64,000 nucleotides of DNA from 2-12-FULL-35-15 sp036386835. Its GTDB lineage: Bacteria > Bacteroidota > Bacteroidia > 2-12-FULL-35-15. The position numbers were made by a program, and so were the translations under genes. The DNA lies in the NCBI GenBank assembly GCA_036386835.1, contig DASVUX010000028.1, positions 77,865 to 141,864 on the forward strand. Direction: 5' to 3'. How positions within the stretch are numbered: position 1 is the stretch's first letter; every line of letters begins with the position of its first letter. The notes beneath the pieces are model-generated. The model was not told where the DNA came from, did no database searches, and worked only from the letters and a program-made list of their open reading frames with translations. This document shows positions 53,795 to 60,593 of the stretch, piece by piece.

Positions 53795-54085
53795 ATGGAA
53801 ATGGACAAAGAAAAAATAGAAAAAATTATGGCCAGCCTCGATGGAATCGTTCAGGCAAAGGCCAGTCCTTTCTTGTATTCAAAAATTCTTAACAGGCTCA
53901 GCACCGCGGCCGCAGAAAGAGTTTCTGCAAGGGCAGTATGGATCGCTGCAGCATCTTTCATGTTATTGTTCTTCCTGAACTTTTCAATGGTTATCAGGCT
54001 AAAGGCCAAAACTGCACAGGAAGGTACCACAGGCTTGTCGGGTGCCTTCAACTTAATGAATGAAAACAGTATTAATTATAACTAA
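53795..54085 (+). CDS. Putative anti-sigma factor (CnrY-like)
   Basis: A 96-residue protein: about 45 cytosolic residues with helices (DKEKIEKIMASLDGIVQAKA), one membrane segment (AVWIAAASFMLLFFLNFSMVI, about 47-67) and a short periplasmic tail. Size and topology match CnrY-type anti-sigma proteins (about 95 residues, one span), which hold an ECF sigma factor until a periplasmic sensor releases it; sequence similarity to CnrY itself is not claimed. It is 17 bases after the sigma gene and is followed after one base by the CnrX-like gene. A second ATG at 53801 is possible if transcription starts at the candidate ECF promoter. Confidence 0.6.
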   Translation: MEMDKEKIEKIMASLDGIVQAKASPFLYSKILNRLSTAAAERVSARAVWIAAASFMLLFFLNFSMVIRLKAKTAQEGTTGLSGAFNLMNENSINYN

Positions 54086-54086
54086 G

Positions 54087-54560
54087 ATGAGCAGAACAAG
54101 ACTTTTAACCTTAGCAATTGTGGTCCTTGTCCTGCTTAACCTTGGAACGCTGGGAACTATATTCTACCAGGGAATGATACATCATAAGCTGCCCCCCCCG
54201 GGGGAAGGACCAAAAATGATTATCATTGAAAGGCTTCAGTTTGATGAGGTCCAGCAAAAGCAATATGAGGTGCTTATTGACGATCACAGAAAACAAACAC
54301 GTGAACTTCATGAAGATTCCCGGAAGCTCCATAAAGAGCTTTATTCACTTCTTTCGGAAGAACCTGCGGACCATTCCAAAAAGGATTCTTTCATTCTTCG
54401 TATTGCCGGCAACCAAAAAGCGCTTGATAACCTGAACTTCGATCATTTTCAACAAATACGCGAACTTTGCAAACCTGAACAGATCCCCGCTTTTAATGAT
54501 CTTGCGGAAGACCTTGCTGAATTATTCGGACCAAAAGGTCCGCCGGAAAAGAAACATTAA
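54087..54560 (+). CDS. Periplasmic metal-sensor-like protein (CnrX/Spy-type)
   Basis: A 157-residue protein with an N-terminal membrane anchor (LLTLAIVVLVLLNLGTLGTIF) and a helical periplasmic domain rich in charged heptads: LQFDEVQQKQYEVLIDDHRK, then QTRELHEDSRKLHKELYSLL. His, Glu and Asp residues in such helices bind metals in the CnrX/CpxP/Spy/ZraP group, and this domain has several (HHK, DDH, LHED, DHSKKD, DHFQQ). The ATG at 54087 follows the anti-sigma stop by one base; the ATG at 54060 lies inside that gene and is rejected. Together with the two upstream genes it forms a sigma/anti-sigma/sensor set. Confidence 0.72.
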   Translation: MSRTRLLTLAIVVLVLLNLGTLGTIFYQGMIHHKLPPPGEGPKMIIIERLQFDEVQQKQYEVLIDDHRKQTRELHEDSRKLHKELYSLLSEEPADHSKKDSFILRIAGNQKALDNLNFDHFQQIRELCKPEQIPAFNDLAEDLAELFGPKGPPEKKH

Positions 54561-54573
54561 AAATTCCATACTT

Positions 54574-54604
54574 ACCGCAGGAGTATAAAAAGAATGTCGT
54601 CTAA
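54574..54604 (+). promoter_or_regulatory. Candidate ECF promoter before the YHYH-MbnP-MbnH genes
   Basis: ACCGCA (54574-54579), 18 bases, CGTCTAA (54598-54604), 27 bases before the YHYH ATG. The spacers also share AAAAAGA. No TAnnTTTG element competes here. Confidence 0.5.
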
Positions 54605-54631
54605 TACACCAGAACCTCTAACCAAATTAAA

Positions 54632-55999
54632 ATGAAAAACAAATTCATCGCAATCGCAGCGGCCTTACCATTATCCTTTTCCGTGGCTACAGCACAGACA
54701 AATCCATTGATATCAGGCTGGATGCAGAACACTACAGGTATTACAGGCAGGCATTACATCAGCGGGAGCTCCACTCCTATTATTGATGCTTCGTTGCCAG
54801 CGAATGTGCAATCTGTAGCATACAATTCCACTCATGTTTATGTGAGCTGCAGCGGCATCCCTGCATACGTGATCGGTCCGTACCTTGACGGGAATCCGAG
54901 CCAGGGAGGCAACAATAACAATAAATACAGGTTTCCGCTCGTCCCCGTTCAGAACACAGGTACTCCGACACCAACTACAGGAGGAACCATAGGCGTATTT
55001 ATAAACGGTGTTTCTCTTTTCGATTACCGTGATGGGGTTTCTTACAAGAATTCAACAGGGGCAAATGCCGGTGGGCCACTCGGAGGAATGGGAGACGGCA
55101 TCTGGAACCGTGACGCGATTGTGGCTGAAAGAGCGGGCTTTGATTGTTCAAAAGGACATCCTGCGGGGAGCAATTATCATCATCATCAGAACCCAAGCGC
55201 TTTTAACCTTGATCTTTTAGTGATCTCTTCCGTTTGCAACATGTATCTCTCAGACGGGCTTTATGCGATTGACTCCACTGTTCACTCTCCCCTGATTGGT
55301 TTTGCTTATGACGGGTTTCCCATTTACGGAGCTTACGGGTATGCTAACACAGACGGCACAGGCGGCATTACACGAATGAAATCAAGTTACAGCTTAAGAA
55401 ATATTACTGTGCGTACACATTACGCTGACGGAACAAATGTTACTGACGGGCCGAATGTAAATTCAACTTTCCCTTTAGGAATGTACCGGGAGGATTATCA
55501 ATACAACTCAACTTCCGCTGCAACACCGGATAAACTTGACGAACATAACGGCCGCTTCTGTGTGACACCTGAATATCCGGCAGGAACATACTGTTATTTT
55601 GCAACGGTAGACGCAAACTGGAATTCTGCATATCCCTATGTTGTCGGCCCCACGTTCTATGGAACAAAAACGGTAACTACAGTCACATCCATTCCGGGCG
55701 GATTAACCACTTATACTTCAACAGCAGGAATTGAAGATGCGAATGAAGATAACTTCCAGGTGATTGTTTATCCTAATCCGGCTTCCGATGTATTGCTTAT
55801 ACAGTCGAAGTCTGTGGAAAGAGCGAGCAGGAAAGTGGAGCTTATCGATGAGCTTGGCAGGGTGATCCAGGAGCAAACACTTTTCCAGGGAAGTACCATG
55901 TGTTATTTCGACCTTCAAACAATTTATGCAGGGATCTATTTTGTAAGAATAGCAAATGGGAAAAACCCAAAGACATTCAAAGTTGTTATTGGTAAATAA
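54632..55999 (+). CDS. YHYH domain protein with T9SS type A C-terminal domain
   Basis: A 455-residue exported protein. Signal peptide AALPLSFSVATAQ; YHYH domain (about 40-350) with GVSLFDYRDGVSY, GHPAGSNYHHHQNP (YHHH here instead of YHYH), IGFAYDGFPIYGAYGY, MKSSYSLRN and LDEHNGRFCVTPEYPAGTYC; then a sorting domain (about 375-455): VIVYPNPASDVLLIQS, then GIYFVRIANGKNPKTFKVVI. The last part directs export through the outer membrane by T9SS and surface attachment. YHYH domains are His-rich and commonly near copper genes, but their chemistry is not settled. MbnP starts six bases downstream. Confidence 0.88.
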   Translation: MKNKFIAIAAALPLSFSVATAQTNPLISGWMQNTTGITGRHYISGSSTPIIDASLPANVQSVAYNSTHVYVSCSGIPAYVIGPYLDGNPSQGGNNNNKYRFPLVPVQNTGTPTPTTGGTIGVFINGVSLFDYRDGVSYKNSTGANAGGPLGGMGDGIWNRDAIVAERAGFDCSKGHPAGSNYHHHQNPSAFNLDLLVISSVCNMYLSDGLYAIDSTVHSPLIGFAYDGFPIYGAYGYANTDGTGGITRMKSSYSLRNITVRTHYADGTNVTDGPNVNSTFPLGMYREDYQYNSTSAATPDKLDEHNGRFCVTPEYPAGTYCYFATVDANWNSAYPYVVGPTFYGTKTVTTVTSIPGGLTTYTSTAGIEDANEDNFQVIVYPNPASDVLLIQSKSVERASRKVELIDELGRVIQEQTLFQGSTMCYFDLQTIYAGIYFVRIANGKNPKTFKVVIGK

Positions 56000-56005
56000 G
56001 TTCTC

Positions 56006-56761
56006 TTGAAAAAATATTTCATTTTATTTCCCGCACAAGTTTTAATGCTGCTCTTTTCCTTGCAAAATTTAAAGGCTCAGTATGCTCACGGAGGTGTGCT
56101 GGGCCTCGTATTTGAGCATTATGTGGACAGCCTGGAGCTTAGGGCGGACAGCTCCGTTTACAAAAACACCTTCGGGCAAACATTCACCATAACGAATTTT
56201 AAATATTACCTCAGCAATGTTTCCCTGTTAAAAAAAGGCCGGGTTGTTTACCATAGTGCTGACCATTTTTTAATCATTGAAGATGAAGGAAATTCAAAAA
56301 AAATCATGCTGAACGATATCCCGGAGGGCGAATATGATGCGTTGAGTTTCATGATCGGTGTTGACAGCGCCCATAACAGCAATGGTGCAAATTCAGGGGC
56401 ACTGGACCCTATAAACGGGATGTACTGGACCTGGAACAGCGGCTATATTTTTATGAAAATTGAAGGGAGGGCCGCGGCATCAAAACGGCCGGGAAACATA
56501 TTTGAATATCATATAGGAGGATATAAAGCTCCGGCCAATTGCATCCGCACTGTGACACTGAGCCCGGCTGCACCTGTCGTTATTGAAAATAAAAAAACTT
56601 TTGCTTTAACCATCAGGGCGAATATTGCCGAGGTCCTGAGATCACCTGTGAGCATCGATTTCTCTACATTGCCTTCCGTTACAGATCACAGCAATGCAGA
56701 AATGATCGCGGATAATTATATTGACATGTTCTTCATCAACGAAGTAAAGCATGCGGAATAG
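56006..56761 (+). CDS. MbnP-like copper-binding protein
   Basis: A 251-residue exported protein with TTG start (signal peptide LFPAQVLMLLFSLQNLKAQ). Family marks are LVFEHYVDSLEL (H38), TITNFKYYLSNVSLL, IPEGEYDALSFMIGVDSAHN, and GMYWTWNSGYIFMKIEG with W141 and W143. In characterised MbnP a Trp is oxidised to kynurenine by the di-heme enzyme MbnH and the product contributes to a copper site; the adjacent MbnH gene here fits. No lipobox, so it is probably a soluble periplasmic protein. Its end overlaps the MbnH start by 11 bases. Confidence 0.86.
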   Translation: MKKYFILFPAQVLMLLFSLQNLKAQYAHGGVLGLVFEHYVDSLELRADSSVYKNTFGQTFTITNFKYYLSNVSLLKKGRVVYHSADHFLIIEDEGNSKKIMLNDIPEGEYDALSFMIGVDSAHNSNGANSGALDPINGMYWTWNSGYIFMKIEGRAAASKRPGNIFEYHIGGYKAPANCIRTVTLSPAAPVVIENKKTFALTIRANIAEVLRSPVSIDFSTLPSVTDHSNAEMIADNYIDMFFINEVKHAE

Positions 56762-57794
56762 ATTAAGCGTTTTGTTCATGCTTGGATCATGTGCCGCTCT
56801 TGCCGGCTTCATTGGAAGGATTTCCGGCGATGGGGTCACGGAAAAAGACGTGCAGCTAAAGATTCCGGGAACATTCCCTGAGCCTTTCTATAATTTTAAA
56901 AACAATAAGGTCAGTGCCGCAGGATTCATTCTCGGAAGAAGATTATTTTACGATCCAATTCTTTCAAGGGACAGTACCGTTAGCTGTGAAAGCTGCCACC
57001 AGAGAGTTGCCGCCTTCGCACATATTGATCACCCATTGAGCCATGGTATTGATTCAAGAACCGGAACGCGGAATGTGCCTGCATTGCAAAACCTCATCTG
57101 GCAGAATTCATATATGTGGGATGGTGGTGTCAACAATCTTGAAGTGCAGCCACTAAACCCGATCACCAATCCTGATGAAATGGGTGAATCATTATTACAT
57201 GTTCTTGAAAAGCTCAGGCAGAACAAGGAATACGTTTCTCTGTTCAGACGCGTATACAAAGATACTGCGATCAACTCCGAGCGGCTTTTAAAAGCACTTG
57301 CCCAATTCACGGGCCTGATGATCTCGGCAAATTCCCGGTACGACCGGTATATGCAAGGAACCGATACTTTCAGCCTCCAGGAGAAGAACGGGCTTGCGCT
57401 GTTCAGGAATAAGTGTGCAGGTTGTCATAAGGAGCCGCTGTTCACCGACAACTCATACCGTAATAACGGGCTGAAGCCTGATACTTCCATCAATGATAAA
57501 GGCCGGAGCATGATCACAGGCAATCCTGCCGATAATTTTAAATTCAGGGTACCGGGCTTAAGGAATATTGAAATGACTTTCCCTTACATGCATGACGGAA
57601 GGTTCAGGAAATTGAAAGATGTGCTTTCTCATTACGGAAGCCCAGAGAAAAGGAGCGGCAGTGAGGATAAAGTGTTGACCGGGACAGGAGCCCTGGATGA
57701 TAAAGAAAAAAAAGACATTATTGCTTTTTTACTAACGCTGACCGATAAGGACTTTATAAACGACAGAAGATTTATGAATCCGGATACCCGGTAA
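56751..57794 (+). CDS. MbnH-like di-heme enzyme (MauG / cytochrome-c peroxidase family)
   Basis: A 347-residue periplasmic lipoprotein: signal with MLGSC at Cys14. Two c-type haem sites are present, CESCH (79-83) and CAGCH (222-226). Between them are HIDHPLSHG and W123 (YMWDGGVNNLEVQPLNP), the region that relays electrons between haems in MauG-type enzymes. FRVPGLRNIEMTFPYMHDG carries the late Met/His typical of the family. Paired with MbnP it most likely oxidises the MbnP Trp to kynurenine rather than reducing peroxide. It is the last gene of the unit and ends one base from a convergent gene. Confidence 0.87.
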   Translation: MRNRLSVLFMLGSCAALAGFIGRISGDGVTEKDVQLKIPGTFPEPFYNFKNNKVSAAGFILGRRLFYDPILSRDSTVSCESCHQRVAAFAHIDHPLSHGIDSRTGTRNVPALQNLIWQNSYMWDGGVNNLEVQPLNPITNPDEMGESLLHVLEKLRQNKEYVSLFRRVYKDTAINSERLLKALAQFTGLMISANSRYDRYMQGTDTFSLQEKNGLALFRNKCAGCHKEPLFTDNSYRNNGLKPDTSINDKGRSMITGNPADNFKFRVPGLRNIEMTFPYMHDGRFRKLKDVLSHYGSPEKRSGSEDKVLTGTGALDDKEKKDIIAFLLTLTDKDFINDRRFMNPDTR

Positions 57795-57795
57795 T

Positions 57796-58524
57796 TTATT
57801 TCTTCTCTTCTCCGTACTGCCAGACTTCCGAAGAGATGAGCTTTCCGTTCTCATCATAATTCTTCCATTGGCCGTCTTTCTGGTAATCTGTCATGGCCGG
57901 ATTGAACCTCATAGTACCTTCTGATTTGAGAGTACCATTCTCGTAATATTCCTTCTTGGAATAGATCTTTTTCTTCGGATCGATTATTTCAAAAAGCTCC
58001 TGGGGTTTCCCATCCTGGGAATAGGATTTGCGCTGCACCAGGTATTCCATGCTCTTATGGTTCTCTTCTATGTACTCAACCTGGCCGTTCGGATAATAAT
58101 CGGTTTCCATAAGGATCTCGCCATCATAATAAGTGATGTCTGCTTTTAACTTTCCATCAGGATAAAAGATCTGGTGATTTGATTTCTTGAAATCGATCAC
58201 TTTAAAAGAACGCTCAACATTCCCATTCTCATAAAAATTCTTGTACACTTTCAGGTGTCCTTCCTCGTAATAACCTTTATGGATCAGGCTTCCGCTTTCA
58301 TACACGTCCTGGAGCCATCCGGATGCAGCATATCCGCGCTTGTCGTTACGTACAGAGTCACCGCCCAGCGCGAAATTAAGTTTTTCATACATGGTAATGC
58401 CATACTCAGGATCCACCACTTTAGAGGCTTTATATCTGGGAGGCTCAGGAACCTGGCCTTTGAACTGGGCCATGACCTGGAAACCTGATAATAAAATAGT
58501 TATTGCAATTAATAAATGCCGCAT
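57796..58524 (-). CDS. MORN-type repeat protein (YwqK-like), exported
   Basis: A 242-residue protein with a signal peptide (LLIAITILLSGFQVMAQ). The body is MORN-variant repeats of about 20-23 residues: YENGNVERSFKV, YPDGKLKADITYYDGEI, YPNGQVEYIEEN, YENGTLKSEGTM, YDENGKLISSEVW. Repeats of this kind are often labelled toxin-antitoxin YwqK family, but a secreted single-gene copy with no toxin beside it does not support that role. Function unknown; probably a small beta-hairpin surface or periplasmic protein. Confidence 0.8.
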   Translation of the reverse strand: MRHLLIAITILLSGFQVMAQFKGQVPEPPRYKASKVVDPEYGITMYEKLNFALGGDSVRNDKRGYAASGWLQDVYESGSLIHKGYYEEGHLKVYKNFYENGNVERSFKVIDFKKSNHQIFYPDGKLKADITYYDGEILMETDYYPNGQVEYIEENHKSMEYLVQRKSYSQDGKPQELFEIIDPKKKIYSKKEYYENGTLKSEGTMRFNPAMTDYQKDGQWKNYDENGKLISSEVWQYGEEKK

Positions 58525-58614
58525 TAGGAGGAGCCTGTCTAATTTTAGGTGAATATATGAACACTCTGCATTCCAGCAAAATTTTTTTTATAAATGCCGG
58601 CTCCAAAAAAACAG

Positions 58615-58647
58615 AAAAACGTTCCATTTTTGAAATGGAACGTTTTT
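58615..58647. terminator. Bidirectional terminator, 15-bp perfect stem
   Basis: AAAAACGTTCCATTT (58615-58629) pairs exactly with 58633-58647 around loop TTG; it lies just past the trxB stop. Confidence 0.9.
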
Positions 58648-58660
58648 AGAAAAAAACTTA

Positions 58661-59611
58661 TTAATGTTTTCCGCTGGAGGCCAGGTAGCGCTCTGCATCA
58701 AGGGCTCCCATGCATCCGCTGCCCGCTGCGGTAACTGCCTGGCGGTATGTTTTATCTGCGCAATCGCCAACCGCAAACACGCCCTCAATGTTCGTTTTAC
58801 TCGACATTCCCTGGACATCGATATAACCAAGCTCATCCATGTTCAGCTGTCCCTTGAAAATATCCGTGTTGGGTTTATGTCCGATAGCAACAAAAAAGCC
58901 TGTGACATTTAATGTGGTCAGATTCCCCGTTTTATTATTTTTTACCACAACACCTTCCACTGCATCTGCTCCCAGGATGTCTTCAGTTTCGCTGTCCCAA
59001 AGGATCTCGATATTTGGAGTATTGGTAACACGGTGTTGCATGGCTTTACTCGCGCGCATTTCACTTCTGCGTACGATCATGTAAACTTTTTTACAAAGCT
59101 TGGAGAGGTACGTGGCTTCTTCTGCAGCAGTATCCCCGGCCCCTACGATTGCCACATCCTGGCCCTTGTAAAAGAAACCGTCACACACTGCACAAGCGGA
59201 AACACCGCCTGCATTCATCCTCAAACGGGTTTCATTCGGTAAACCGATCCATTTAGCCGATGCCCCCGTTGAAATGATAACAGTATCAGCAGTGATCTCA
59301 ATAGTTTCATCGATCCAGATCCTTTTCGGGTTTGATCCGAGATCCGCTTTTGTTGCAAGTCCGAACCTTACCTGTGTTCCGAATCTTTCAGCCTGGGCTT
59401 TCAGGTCTTCCATCAGCTCCGGACCTGTGATGCCTTTAGGGTAACCCGGAAAATTATCAACCTCTGTTGTTTCGGTTAATTGCCCCCCGGGAGTCATTCC
59501 CGTGTAAAGCACCGGCTTCAGGTCAGCACGTGCAGCGTAGATCGCAGCAGTATAACCTGCCGGGCCACTGCCTATAATAAGACATTTAATATGTTCAGAT
59601 TGTTGTGTCAT
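58661..59611 (-). CDS. trxB: Thioredoxin-disulfide reductase
   Basis: An FAD enzyme that reduces thioredoxin with NADPH. In 316 residues: FAD site IIGSGPAGYTAAIYAARA, active-site CAVCDG (C140 and C143), NADPH site GAGDTAAEEATYLSKL, and a second FAD motif EGVFAVGDCADKTYRQAVTA. It is alone on its transcript: a TAATTTTG element is 26-33 bases upstream and a perfect hairpin terminator follows. Confidence 0.96.
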   Translation of the reverse strand: MTQQSEHIKCLIIGSGPAGYTAAIYAARADLKPVLYTGMTPGGQLTETTEVDNFPGYPKGITGPELMEDLKAQAERFGTQVRFGLATKADLGSNPKRIWIDETIEITADTVIISTGASAKWIGLPNETRLRMNAGGVSACAVCDGFFYKGQDVAIVGAGDTAAEEATYLSKLCKKVYMIVRRSEMRASKAMQHRVTNTPNIEILWDSETEDILGADAVEGVVVKNNKTGNLTTLNVTGFFVAIGHKPNTDIFKGQLNMDELGYIDVQGMSSKTNIEGVFAVGDCADKTYRQAVTAAGSGCMGALDAERYLASSGKH

Positions 59612-59636
59612 AAGGTGGTTGTGTGAAAATGAAGCG

Positions 59637-59644
59637 CAAAATTA
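59637..59644 (-). promoter_or_regulatory. TAnnTTTG element of trxB
   Basis: TAATTTTG on the minus strand; leader of about 20 bases to ATG 59611. Confidence 0.55.
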
Positions 59645-59712
59645 CGGATAGTTTTCAGATGAACGCCCGGATTTTACAAACAAGTTGTTATAAACTGCAG
59701 GCCGCAGGATCA

Positions 59713-60585
59713 TTAAGGAACCGGCATTATTGTATCATAGGTGGCGCCAAAGCCCGCCCAAACGCCTAATGCCCCTCCTTTAATATTACTGAGGATGGTT
59801 GTGGGTGAAGCAAAGGGATTACCATTATTGGATAATGCCAGTTCGAAGGTTGCATAAAAATCCTTTGACTCCTTATCCATCGTGCAAAATTTTATATAAA
59901 CAGTATCCGACTTGGTATAATACCCTCTGGCAAGAGAATCATTCTGGTAGGTATTTTCGGCATCGGTAGGATCGTATCCTTTGGAATAGGCAAAATCAAA
60001 AGCTACCCCATCAACATATTTATCGTCAAATGTAGCACCATAAGGAGCAAGGTATCTCCTGTCAGAAGGGCGCTTGGCATACCAACGATAATTATTCCCC
60101 AGGCCAGCAGGCTCGGAGATCCTGGCATTTGCATAACCTAATGTATCTTTCGGAGGATCCGCTTTCCACCAGACGGAATCAAGCGCTACCGGTGCCGGTA
60201 TAGTGGTGAGTGCAGAATAAGTCTTTCCACCATGGATAACGGTTAAGGTATATGTTTTACCAACTTCACCCACAACCAGGCTTCCCTGGTACACCACACC
60301 AAGCGAAGAGGCGCTGTCGATATCCAGGTGCAGGGTTTCTGTTATGGTCCCGTTAGAGATTGTTACCTGTGCATCCAGGACATAAAAATCATTGGCATTT
60401 GCATTCTCTACGGTGGTAAATAAAGGGATTGAGTTGGTGATGATCACCTGCGCGTATTTCCCGTTCTCAATGCTCCCTTCTATCACGATCTTTTTATCAG
60501 CGTTCGGAAGCTTCACATCTATCTTCTCTGTACACGAGCTAAGAAGTGATACCGCACCTGATATGATTAAAATATATTTTTTCAT
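59713..60585 (-). CDS. DUF4249 domain lipoprotein
   Basis: A 290-residue lipoprotein (LLSSC lipobox at about 18, then TEKIDVKLPNADKKIVIEGS). The rest reads as beta domains: the DUF4249 opening KKIVIEGSIENGKYAQVIIT, VLDAQVTISNGTITETLHL, and VGKTYTLTVIHGGKTYSALTTIPAPV. DUF4249 proteins are encoded directly after a TonB receptor, as here (eight-base gap), and act as the surface lid partner, analogous to SusD beside SusC. Cargo unknown. Confidence 0.86.
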   Translation of the reverse strand: MKKYILIISGAVSLLSSCTEKIDVKLPNADKKIVIEGSIENGKYAQVIITNSIPLFTTVENANANDFYVLDAQVTISNGTITETLHLDIDSASSLGVVYQGSLVVGEVGKTYTLTVIHGGKTYSALTTIPAPVALDSVWWKADPPKDTLGYANARISEPAGLGNNYRWYAKRPSDRRYLAPYGATFDDKYVDGVAFDFAYSKGYDPTDAENTYQNDSLARGYYTKSDTVYIKFCTMDKESKDFYATFELALSNNGNPFASPTTILSNIKGGALGVWAGFGATYDTIMPVP

Positions 60586-60593
60586 TTTTATGA

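Noticed and set aside
57796..58524. Toxin-antitoxin antitoxin label for the MORN-repeat protein
   Set aside because: It has a signal peptide and no toxin gene beside it; the usual label comes from a family name, not from evidence here.
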